This document shows, one piece after another, positions 57,386 to 64,000 of a stretch of 64,000 bases of DNA. The notes beneath the pieces were generated by a model. The model ran no database searches and was not told the DNA's origin. It saw only the letters and a program-made list of their open reading frames with translations. This DNA is from Coriobacteriaceae bacterium (GTDB taxonomy: Bacteria; Actinomycetota; Coriobacteriia; Coriobacteriales; Coriobacteriaceae). The stretch's first letter is position 1, and each line of letters begins with the position of its first letter. The stretch spans positions 345,172-409,171 of the forward strand of contig CABJFQ010000001.1 of NCBI GenBank assembly GCA_902364975.1, written 5' to 3'. Made by a program: the position numbers and the translations under genes.

Positions 57386-58372
57386 ATGCCGATTAATGAT
57401 CCCGAGAAGTCGGAGAATATGCGCAAGTCCATCCGCGTGTATTCCGGTTCCTCCAACCGTCCCCTCGCTCAGAAGATCGCTGAGTACCTTGGGGTCGAGC
57501 TTTCGGGCCTTACGCTAAAGCAGTTCGCCAATGGTGAGATTTACGCCCGCTACGACGAGACTGTCCGCGGCGCCGACGTCTTCCTGATTCAGTCCGTGGC
57601 CGGCGGCAACGTCAACGACATGCTCATGGAGCTGCTCATCGCCACCGACGCTGCCAAGCGTGCATCCGCCCGCTCCATCACCGCCGTTATCACCCACTAC
57701 GGCTATGCCCGCCAGGACCGCAAGGCCGGCCCGCGCGAGCCCATCACCGCCCGCCTCGTCGCCAACCTGCTCGAGCGCGCCGGCGTCGACCGCATCATCA
57801 CCCTCGACCTGCACCAGGGTCAGATCCAGGGCTTCTTTGATATCCCGGTCAACCACCTGTCCGCACTGCCGCTGTTTGGCCAGTACTACAACGCCATGAA
57901 CTTCGACACCGACAACCTGGTTGTCGTCTCCCCCGACGTGGGTCGTGCCAAGGCCGCCAAGAAGCTGTCCGACATGCTCGGCTGCGACCTGGCCATCGCC
58001 CACAAGGGCCGTCCGCGCCACAACGCCGCCGAGGTCATGGGCATCATCGGTGACATCAAGGGCAAGACCTGCGTCATCAATGACGACATGATCGACACCG
58101 CTGGCACCCTGTGCGCCAACGTCAAGGAGCTCAAGGCTATGGGCGCTGGCGACATCTACGTCTGCGCCACCCACGGCATCTTCTCCGGTCCGGCCATCGA
58201 GCGTCTGAACGACGCCCCCATCGTCGAGTGCGTCGTCACCGATGCCATTCCCGTCGAGGTCGGCGGCAAGATTAAGACCATCTCGGTCGCCGAGGAGTTC
58301 GCTCAGGCCATCTCCGCCGTTTACCACGAGGAGCCCGTCTCCACGCTCGTCGGCGGCGACTTCGCGCTGTAG
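57386..58372 (+). CDS. prs: Ribose-phosphate pyrophosphokinase
   Basis: 328 residues; makes PRPP for nucleotide, histidine and NAD synthesis. NGEIYARYDETVRG, the catalytic flexible loop with Y-A-R-Q-D-R-K (about 108-114), the DLHQGQIQGFFDIPVNHL block and the PRPP-binding VINDDMIDTAGT (about 230-241) are complete. GGAG precedes the ATG. TACAAT at 57336-57341 is a plausible -10 box. Confidence 0.95.
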   Translation: MPINDPEKSENMRKSIRVYSGSSNRPLAQKIAEYLGVELSGLTLKQFANGEIYARYDETVRGADVFLIQSVAGGNVNDMLMELLIATDAAKRASARSITAVITHYGYARQDRKAGPREPITARLVANLLERAGVDRIITLDLHQGQIQGFFDIPVNHLSALPLFGQYYNAMNFDTDNLVVVSPDVGRAKAAKKLSDMLGCDLAIAHKGRPRHNAAEVMGIIGDIKGKTCVINDDMIDTAGTLCANVKELKAMGAGDIYVCATHGIFSGPAIERLNDAPIVECVVTDAIPVEVGGKIKTISVAEEFAQAISAVYHEEPVSTLVGGDFAL

Positions 58373-58408
58373 CCTGCCACGCATCGCATCATCTTTGATG
58401 CTTTTAAA

Positions 58409-58437
58409 GGGTCGGAAGCTCGCTTCCGACCCTTTTT
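58409..58437 (+). terminator. Terminator of prs
   Basis: GGGTCGGAAG-CTCG-CTTCCGACCC (58409-58432) followed by TTTTT. Confidence 0.92.
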
Positions 58438-58458
58438 CTATCCCTCGCCAACCTTTCC

Positions 58459-58661
58459 TGGACAATTAGTTCAGATACGTATTTTTTAAAGCCCCAAAGG
58501 GCCGTTCGGAGCCTTCTGAGCTCCCCGGCGGATGCCATGCCGTCCAAAGCTCATCGTTTTCGAGTACAACCGCTGCATATTTATCCTCAAATCGCCCTCA
58601 AAGGCCCTTAGAAACGCCTCGAACGCCCGCCGCCTTATACGTATCTGAACCAACTGTCCAG
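58459..58661. repeat. 203-base MITE-like element, copy 1 (left of the nuclease gene)
   Basis: 24-base terminal inverted repeats TGGACAATTAGTTCAG plus ATACGTAT (58459-58482) and complement (58638-58661), two mismatches. No open frame. The interior is unlike copy 2, so only the ends are shared. The rest of the gap 58373-58823 holds the prs terminator and the nuclease promoter. Confidence 0.82.
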
Positions 58662-58811
58662 TAACTATCGTCAACCTTCGCGGCAGAGCTCAATTTCCTG
58701 CAATCCCCTCAACCGATTCCACCGATTTCATAACACCCAGCCGTTCATGGCGCGCAGCGGCCCGCTGAGCGAAAAGAACGGTATGGCTGTCGCATTCTGC
58801 CGGCAACTTAG

Positions 58812-58817
58812 TACGTT
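58812..58817 (+). promoter_or_regulatory. -10-like element of the nuclease gene (leaderless)
   Basis: TACGTT ends six bases before the ATG at 58824, and no ribosome-binding site is present; this matches the leaderless pattern at 19525. Confidence 0.4.
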
Positions 58818-58823
58818 ATAGCT

Positions 58824-59951
58824 ATGACGACCGTGATTTCACATTTCTCCGCCCTCCGCGCAATTCGCCGCGCACGACGGGCGTACTCTGCCCTTCCTTG
58901 GGACTCCGTTGATAGTGAACAGCAAGCACAGGCCTTGGCTAGCTGCATTCCCAATAATGACGCGATAGACTTTGGCGCACTTTCGATGCTCGACGCCTGG
59001 AATGAAGATGATTCCGAACTGCTCGATCTTCTCGTTTCAAGCGAAGACAACAGACGCCCCGACAAGCGACTTCTTCAGCATATTCTCTCCGCTCCTCTTC
59101 CTGAAGGTGCAATTATGCACGTCGAGGCCGACATCTACGCAACGTCTCCCGCCATGACGGCCATGCTTTGTTCCAAAAATGAATCGGTCGCCAAAACCTT
59201 GATGCTCCTTATGGAGCTGCTCGGAACTTACTCCCTTCCGCCCGAGGCAACCTACCCCATCGCCTATGACGATACGTGGCCCAAGGCCGACGGCTTCGAA
59301 GCGATGGGCGATCTTGATTGTCAGGGCAGCCAACCGGCACCCGAAGGACAAGCCGAAACCCGTTACGAACAGGCACACTACAAATGCGAACCTGCTACAA
59401 CCATCGAAGATCTCGAGGCAATCGCGCGGTTCGCCAAAAGCAGCTCCTATGCCTCGTTTCGCACGGCCGTTAAACTCGCCCGAGCCGGATCAGCATCCCC
59501 AGCGGAATCCTTAATGTTTGCCGTCCTAGGCGCGCCCATGCGCTTTGGCGGGTTTGGATGTTGCAGCCTGCCCATGGGAGGCCTGCTACTCAACTATCGA
59601 ATCGACTTCGACACCCTTGCGGTCAACATGTCCTCGGGCATCCCCTATGCAATCTGCGACTTATATTGTCCTGCCGCCGGAGTGGACAACGAATACAACG
59701 GAATTGGGCATGAGCTTCAAAACGCTCGCATTCACGACGGCAATCGAAATAATGGCCTCAAGGCAATGGGCATCCACGTCCTGGTTATCAATCGCGACCA
59801 AATGAAAGACCTTGTTGCACTCGAAGCCTTCGCCCAAACGATGCATCGACTCGCGGGAGTCCGATTCCGATATCGCATCAAGGGCTATCGCAAGCGTCAG
59901 GCCGCTTGGCTCAACGCTCTGCGGGCCGGAATCGGCCTTGCGCCGGTCTAA
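58824..59951 (+). CDS. Predicted PD-(D/E)XK (DUF559/Vsr-like) nuclease-domain protein of a Coriobacteriia family
   Basis: 375 residues. The middle (HVEADIYATSPAMTAML near 99-114, ELLGTYSLPP near 131-140, ARAGSASPAESLMFAVLGAP near 219-238) and the end follow a protein plan that I recall from several Coriobacteriia. The C-terminal domain shows D279, then D-N-E-Y-N-G (288-293), H296, D305, R308 and AMGIHVLVINRDQM (314-327), the spacing of DUF559/Vsr-like endonucleases. Function is unknown; host defence or DNA repair is possible. Base composition is less G/C-biased than its neighbours, and MITE-like elements lie 160 bases before and 33 bases after the gene, which suggests acquisition as a unit. 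Confidence 0.6.
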   Translation: MTTVISHFSALRAIRRARRAYSALPWDSVDSEQQAQALASCIPNNDAIDFGALSMLDAWNEDDSELLDLLVSSEDNRRPDKRLLQHILSAPLPEGAIMHVEADIYATSPAMTAMLCSKNESVAKTLMLLMELLGTYSLPPEATYPIAYDDTWPKADGFEAMGDLDCQGSQPAPEGQAETRYEQAHYKCEPATTIEDLEAIARFAKSSSYASFRTAVKLARAGSASPAESLMFAVLGAPMRFGGFGCCSLPMGGLLLNYRIDFDTLAVNMSSGIPYAICDLYCPAAGVDNEYNGIGHELQNARIHDGNRNNGLKAMGIHVLVINRDQMKDLVALEAFAQTMHRLAGVRFRYRIKGYRKRQAAWLNALRAGIGLAPV

Positions 59952-59984
59952 ACGGCGAATCGCCCGTGCGCCGTCGAGCAGGGC

Positions 59985-60188
59985 TGGACAGTTAGTTCAA
60001 ATACGTATGAATGGACACATTGAATTAGGCTATTTTGCAGCTATCTCTATACCATTCGCCCTATTTAAAGGCAGGGTAGACTTCAAAACAGCGCCATATG
60101 GACTAACTAAAGCTCCAAAACAACGTATCGACATCGAATTAAGCACTTCGAGTCCTCAGAACTTATACGTATCTGAACTAACTGTCCA
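59985..60188. repeat. 204-base MITE-like element, copy 2 (right of the nuclease gene)
   Basis: Ends TGGACAGTTAGTTCAA plus ATACGTAT (59985-60008) and complement (60165-60188). The A/T-rich interior has no relation to that of copy 1 and no convincing gene. The remaining bases up to 60302 show only the pth ribosome-binding site. Confidence 0.82.
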
Positions 60189-60302
60189 CCTCGGATTTTG
60201 ACGGCCGTCCAAACGCCCCCAAACAACCTCAATTGCCCTCCATTTGACAGCGGCAACAGGGTCGCTCACCATAGCAGGCGACAAATCAACGAAAGGATGA
60301 AC

Positions 60303-60932
60303 ATGGCAGCTGCACAGCCGCTTAAGATTCGCATGGTTGCCGGACTTGGCAACCCGGGTGAGGAATATGCCGAGACCCGCCACAACGCCGGCTTTAAGGC
60401 GATCGACGAGCTGGCCCGTCAGGCCGGCGTCACGTACTGGAAAAACCAGGCAGGCACCGAGGTCGCGCTCATCAACATCAACGATCCCGAGGAAGAGGGA
60501 GGTAAGCGCCAGATTGTACTGGTCAAGCCGCAGTCGTACATGAATACCTCGGGCGGCCCCATCTCCAAGCTCTGCCGCGAGTACAAGATCAAGGCCGAGG
60601 AGCTGCTCGTCATCCACGACGAGCTCGATATTCCCGCCGGCGACGTGCGTGTTAAGGTGGGCGGCGGCCATGCTGGCCACAACGGTCTGCGCTCCATCAT
60701 CGACAAGATGGGCAGCCGCGACTTCAGCCGCATCCGCACCGGCATCGGCAACCCTCCCGGCAAGATGGCCGTCGCCGACTACGTGCTTAAGCAGCTGCGC
60801 GCCCGCGAGGCCGAGGATTTCCAGGACACCTGTGCCCGCGCCGCAGATGCCGCCGGTCTGGCCATCGTCCACGGCGTAATCTACGCCCGCGACCACGTCA
60901 ACGGTGCCGCCTCCGCCAACGGCAAGCACTAA
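60303..60932 (+). CDS. pth: Peptidyl-tRNA hydrolase
   Basis: 209 residues; releases tRNA from prematurely ended peptidyl-tRNA. VAGLGNPGEEYAETRHNAGF (about 12-31, catalytic His in R-H-N-A-G-F), K-P-Q-S-Y-M-N-T-S-G and the H-D-E-L-D and GGGHAGHNGLRS blocks are complete. Of the two ATGs at 60297 and 60303, the second has AAAGG at workable distance. It is followed by a REP-like palindrome with a strong terminator. Confidence 0.94.
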   Translation: MAAAQPLKIRMVAGLGNPGEEYAETRHNAGFKAIDELARQAGVTYWKNQAGTEVALININDPEEEGGKRQIVLVKPQSYMNTSGGPISKLCREYKIKAEELLVIHDELDIPAGDVRVKVGGGHAGHNGLRSIIDKMGSRDFSRIRTGIGNPPGKMAVADYVLKQLRAREAEDFQDTCARAADAAGLAIVHGVIYARDHVNGAASANGKH

Positions 60933-60944
60933 AACCTACTATTT

Positions 60945-61122
60945 AGGGACAGGTTTATTTTGGCGGGTTTTATCTACGAAAACGCCCCGGTGGCCACATC
61001 GAAATAAACCCCGCACTGCCATACACACATAGCGCCCCAAAGGGGGCCGGCCTCATCACAACCTGAGGCCGGCCCCCTTTTTCGTTTTGCCTGATAAAAC
61101 CTGCCGAAATAAACCTGTCCCT
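60945..61122. repeat. 178-base inverted repeat of the GGGACAG family around a terminator
   Basis: The arms 60945-60974 and 61093-61122 match over 30 bases with two differences and begin AGGGACAGGTTTATTT. They frame the terminator at 61042-61082. Together they fill the gap between pth and the nfnA leader. Confidence 0.85.
61042..61082 (+). terminator. Strong terminator between pth and nfnA
   Basis: GGGGGCCGGCCTC (61042-61054) pairs with GAGGCCGGCCCCC (61065-61077), followed by TTTTTCGTTTT. Confidence 0.92.
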
Positions 61123-61182
61123 TTTTTGGCAGGTCACTTTTCCGCCTGCCGAAGATACACGTAAACGGCATGTCCATGAGGG

Positions 61183-61233
61183 TATAATTCGTACCGTATG
61201 TCTGCACAACGCCTGTGCGCGTACGGTTTTATT
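61183..61233 (+). promoter_or_regulatory. nfnAB promoter and leader hairpin (possible attenuator)
   Basis: TATAAT at 61183-61188 predicts a transcript start near 61195. Directly there begins a hairpin ACCGTA...TACGGT (61193-61227) with an inner TGCACA/TGTGCG stem, followed by TTTTATT. This resembles an intrinsic terminator at the 5' end of a leader of about 100 bases. No leader peptide or riboswitch is recognised. Confidence 0.5.
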
Positions 61234-61293
61234 CGGGCTGCCGTCCATTTCCGTGGAGGCACGGTTCGGCCGCCCTAACAAGAGAGGGGTTCT

Positions 61294-62133
61294 ATGTATA
61301 AGATCCTGGAGAAGACGCAGTTCTCGGAGAAGGTGTTCAAGTTCCGCATCGAGGCGCCCGCAATCGCCAAGCATGCGCACGCTGGACAGTTCCTCATGGT
61401 TCGCGCCAACGAGACGGGCGAGCGCGTCCCGTTTACCCTGGCCGGCTGGAACGGTGACGAGGGCTGGGTCGAGTTCATCTTCATGGTGATCGGCAAGACC
61501 ACCGAGATGCTTTCCACCTACGAGGCCGGCGAGTCGCTGCGCGACGTCGTGGGTCCGCTGGGCGTTCCCACCGAGATGGCCGAGGGCCCCTGCGCCGTCA
61601 TTGGCGGCGGCGTCGGCCTGGCAATTGCCTTCCCGGTCGCCAAGCACCTGGTCGAGACCGGTCACGAGGTGCACGCCATCATGGGCGCTCGCACCAAGGA
61701 CCTCCTGCTCATGGAGGACCAGTTCCGCGAGCTCCTCGACGAGGACCACATCCACATCACCACTGACGACGGCTCCTACGGCGAGCAGGGCGTTGTCACC
61801 GCTCCGCTGGAGCGCCTGCTGCAGGACAAGGCCGTGAGCCAGGTCTTCTGCGTCGGCCCCGTTCCGATGATGAAGTTCTCGACCCTCACCGCCCAGAAGT
61901 ACGACACCCCCATCACCGCGTCGCTCAACCCCATCATGGTTGACGGCACCGGCATGTGCGGCTGCTGCCGCGTCGAGGTGGGCGGCGTGACCAAGTTCGC
62001 TTGCGTCGATGGCCCCGACTTCGATGCCACCCTGGTTGACTGGGATGACCTTCGTGCCCGCCAGGCCGCTTATCGTTCCGAAGAGGGCGCGTCCCTCAAG
62101 GCCTATGAGGAAAAGAGCTGCGCATGCCACTAG
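61294..62133 (+). CDS. nfnA: NADH-dependent ferredoxin:NADP+ oxidoreductase small subunit (NfnA-like)
   Basis: 279 residues. Ferredoxin-reductase fold with an FAD segment (VPFTLAGW), an NAD segment (AVIGGGVGLAIAFPVA) and a C-terminal [2Fe-2S] site (C-G-C-C near 228, then a later Cys in K-F-A-C-V-D-G-P). It pairs with the next gene, overlapping by ten bases. NfnAB couples NADPH, NADH and ferredoxin by flavin-based electron bifurcation. The same family includes dihydroorotate dehydrogenase PyrK, but the partner identifies Nfn. GAGGGG precedes the ATG. Confidence 0.88.
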   Translation: MYKILEKTQFSEKVFKFRIEAPAIAKHAHAGQFLMVRANETGERVPFTLAGWNGDEGWVEFIFMVIGKTTEMLSTYEAGESLRDVVGPLGVPTEMAEGPCAVIGGGVGLAIAFPVAKHLVETGHEVHAIMGARTKDLLLMEDQFRELLDEDHIHITTDDGSYGEQGVVTAPLERLLQDKAVSQVFCVGPVPMMKFSTLTAQKYDTPITASLNPIMVDGTGMCGCCRVEVGGVTKFACVDGPDFDATLVDWDDLRARQAAYRSEEGASLKAYEEKSCACH

Positions 62134-63533
62134 TTAACGGTCGTTTCGTTGCCGATATGAAGTCGCCCCGCACCCCCGATAACGAGGAGCCGGCTGCCGA
62201 GCGCGCCTGCGACTTCCGCCCCGTCGACAAGGGCTTCACCGAGGAGATGGCGCTGGCCGAGGCCGAGCGCTGCCTCAACTGCAAGAAGCCGTTCTGTGTT
62301 GAGGGCTGCCCCGTCAACATCAACATCCCCCGCTTTATCGAGCAGATCCGCGCGAAGGACTTCGGCGGCGCTCTCGATACCATCCGCGAGGACTCCATGC
62401 TTCCCGCCATCTGCGGCCGCGTCTGCCCGCAGGAGAACCAGTGCGAGGGCAAGTGCATCCGTGGCAAGAAGTCCGAGCCCGTGGCCATCGGCCAGCTCGA
62501 GCGCTTCCTGGGTGACCGCCCCGAGCTCGCTTCCACGCCCAAGATGGCCCCCAAGAACGGCAAGAAGGTCGCCGTCGTGGGCTCTGGCCCGTCCGGCATC
62601 ACCTGCGCCGGCGAGCTCGCCCGCAACGGCTTTGACGTCACCGTCTTCGAGGCATTCTTCACCGGCGGCGGCGTGCTGGTCTACGGCATCCCCGAGTTCC
62701 GTCTGCCCAAGGCAGTCGTCAAGCGCGAGATTGACGGCCTGGAGGACATGGACGTCAAGTTTGAGTACAACTCCGTCGTGGGCAACATGGCCACGGCCGA
62801 GGAGCTGTTCGAGCAGGGCTTCGACGCCATCTACGTGGCGACCGGCGCTGGCCTGCCCAAGTTCCTCAACGTCCCCGGCGAGAACCTGCCCAACGTCTTC
62901 TTCGCTAACGAGTACCTCACCCGCGTGAACCTGATGAAGGCCAACAAGTTCCCCGAGTACGACACCCCCACCAAGCACGGCAAGAACGTCGTCGTCTTTG
63001 GTGGCGGCAACGTGGCTATGGACGCCGTCCGTACCGCCAAGCGCCTGGGCGCCGAGCACGCCATCATCGCCTACCGTCGTACCGAGGACGAGATGCCCTG
63101 CCGTCGCGCCGAGCTGCACCATGCCAAGGCCGAGGGCGTCGAGGTTCTACCGCTCGTTTCCCCGCTCGAGTTTGTCGCTGGCGAGGACGGTTCCGTGTGC
63201 GCCGTCAAGGTCCAGAAGATGGAGCTCGGCGAGCCCGACGAGTCCGGCCGTCGTCGCCCGGTGCCCATCGAGGGCGCCATCGAGGAGATCCCCTGCGACG
63301 TCGCGATCTCGGCTATCGGCACCAACGCCAACCCCTTCGCTGCCAAGATTGGCGGCAAGATGGAGCTCAACAAGTGGGGCTACATCGTCGCTGACGAGGA
63401 GACCGGCCAGACCACCGATCCCCGCATCTGGGCCGGCGGCGACATCGTCACCGGTGCCGCCACGGTCATTCTGGCGATGGGCGCCGGCAAGAAGGCCGCC
63501 GCTTCCATCACCAAGAGCCTGCTGGGCGAGTAA
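62124..63533 (+). CDS. nfnB: NADH-dependent ferredoxin:NADP+ oxidoreductase large subunit (NfnB, GltD-like)
   Basis: 469 residues. N-terminal Cys-rich domain with two [4Fe-4S] sites (C-L-N-C-K-K-P-F-C and C-G-R-V-C-P-Q-E-N-Q-C-E-G-K-C), then FAD (VAVVGSGPSGITCA) and NADPH (VVVFGGGNVAMDAVRTA) Rossmann domains and a final G-D-I-V-T-G-A FAD segment. Stand-alone small-subunit-type protein with no glutamate synthase large subunit nearby, which supports Nfn over GltD. Translated from a start inside the nfnA end. Confidence 0.9.
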   Translation: MPLVNGRFVADMKSPRTPDNEEPAAERACDFRPVDKGFTEEMALAEAERCLNCKKPFCVEGCPVNINIPRFIEQIRAKDFGGALDTIREDSMLPAICGRVCPQENQCEGKCIRGKKSEPVAIGQLERFLGDRPELASTPKMAPKNGKKVAVVGSGPSGITCAGELARNGFDVTVFEAFFTGGGVLVYGIPEFRLPKAVVKREIDGLEDMDVKFEYNSVVGNMATAEELFEQGFDAIYVATGAGLPKFLNVPGENLPNVFFANEYLTRVNLMKANKFPEYDTPTKHGKNVVVFGGGNVAMDAVRTAKRLGAEHAIIAYRRTEDEMPCRRAELHHAKAEGVEVLPLVSPLEFVAGEDGSVCAVKVQKMELGEPDESGRRRPVPIEGAIEEIPCDVAISAIGTNANPFAAKIGGKMELNKWGYIVADEETGQTTDPRIWAGGDIVTGAATVILAMGAGKKAAASITKSLLGE

Positions 63534-63562
63534 TCACCCACAGCGCTAGCCATCAAACGGCA

Positions 63563-63599
63563 AAGTCCCCGTCGAGCACACGCCCGGCGGGGACTTTTT
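63563..63599 (+). terminator. Terminator of nfnAB
   Basis: GTCCCCG (63565-63571) pairs with CGGGGAC (63588-63594), followed by TTTTT. Confidence 0.9.
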
Positions 63600-63617
63600 C
63601 TATGCCAGACCCCAGAT

Positions 63618-63969
63618 CACCACAAAGGAGACAGGCACCTTTGTGGTGGTTTTGGACTTGCCTGATCGTTTTGCCTCAATCTGTAACAGTTGGAGTCCGT
63701 TGAGCCCTGCAGTTGTTACAGATCGAGATATTGTGCCGGCCGCCCACGCCGCATCTCAATCTGTAACAGTTAGAGACCAAATATGCCGCCTGGTGTTACA
63801 GATCAAGACGTTGGGCTGACGGCCGAACGGTTCATCTAAATCTGTAACAGTTAGAGCCATTTTCGCTGGCTTGGTGTTACAGATCGAGACTATGCAAAAG
63901 CCGAGGATAGGCACTGCCGCCAAGGCCTTCCCCTCGGCCTAAAACAAAAACCACCACAAAGGTGCCTGT
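63618..63969. repeat. Alternating-arm palindrome array C (three units) inside a long inverted repeat
   Basis: Three units with arm TCTCAATCTGTAACA: 63674-63728, 63754-63808 and 63835-63889 (spacing 80 and 81). A perfect 23-bp inverted repeat, ACAGGCACCTTTGTGG and continuation (63631-63653) with its complement (63947-63969), encloses the array. Its left end forms a smaller hairpin (63618-63648). A CCGAGG/CCTCGG stem lies at about 63901-63937. No gene is seen from 63534 to the window end. Confidence 0.85.
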
Positions 63970-64000
63970 GAACTGCCTCCCATTTCTTGGACATCGGGAA

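Noticed and set aside
62124..63533. Glutamate synthase small subunit
   Set aside because: The fold is the same, but the large subunit is absent and the overlap with an NfnA-like gene identifies NfnB.

Overview
ORGANISM. The window looks like chromosomal DNA of a high-GC Gram-positive gut anaerobe of the class Coriobacteriia, most likely Collinsella. The reasons are strong G/C bias at third codon positions, an LPXTG adhesin built from Spy0128/FctA-type pilin repeats, an energy-converting (Ech-type) [NiFe] hydrogenase, NfnAB, several anaerobic Fe-S flavoenzymes, no respiratory oxidases, and a predicted nuclease of a family I associate with Coriobacteriia. The genus is an inference; no rRNA is present to settle it. 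LAYOUT. 0.3-3.4 kb: an NRAMP-like transporter lacking the canonical metal-binding methionine, behind an MgtE-like PRC/CBS protein. 3.7-9.5 kb: a degenerate NodB-domain protein, PRC-barrel and YtxH envelope proteins, a solitary cyanophycin-synthetase-N-like domain, a CorC/HlyC protein and a haemolysin III protein. 9.7-12.1 kb: a membrane-anchored alpha/beta hydrolase and a DUF362 ferredoxin. 12.3-21.3 kb: two ABC export systems, the second divergent from a LiaS/NarL-type two-component system that probably controls it. 21.9-28.2 kb: a giant sortase-anchored adhesin with ten pilin-type repeats. 28.9-34.5 kb: an Ech-type hydrogenase operon whose two membrane subunits are fused. 34.8 kb: an orphan transposase-type HTH protein. 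35.7-45.6 kb: an Old-Yellow-Enzyme-type reductase, a PucR-type regulator, a flavodoxin-like Fe-S protein, a NuoF-like and a NuoG/GltD-like protein and a fumarate-reductase-type flavoprotein; together they read as an NAD(P)H-fed reductive pathway of unknown substrate. 46.3-51.8 kb: initiator tRNA, coaX, a degenerate biotin ligase, a folP-folK fusion, a sirtuin and exonuclease III. 52.3-55.7 kb: an ECF vitamin-type transporter (S, double ATPase, T). 55.8-63.5 kb: glmU, prs, a predicted nuclease between two MITE-like elements, pth and nfnAB. HOW IT WORKS TOGETHER. The metabolic genes fit a fermenter that balances NADH, NADPH and ferredoxin: NfnAB exchanges electrons between the pools, the hydrogenase disposes of ferredoxin electrons as H2 while pumping ions, and the 35-45 kb flavoenzymes can drain reducing power into an organic acceptor. 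REPEATS. The most unusual content is intergenic. At least five families of palindromic or inverted repeats fill almost every gap longer than 250 bases: (1) arrays of a 15-base arm in alternating orientation with about 80-base periodicity (37.8, 46.1, 63.7 kb); (2) 150-165 base nested palindromes with two interchangeable outer arms around one common core (21.4-21.8, 28.4-28.8, 51.9-52.3 kb); (3) REP-like GGGACAG palindromes (3.7, 12.2, 15.8-16.0, 60.9 kb; also around array C); (4) 204-base MITE-like elements with 24-base terminal repeats on both sides of the nuclease gene; (5) a 131-base palindrome at 10.7 kb. I do not recognise families 1, 2 and 4 as described elements.
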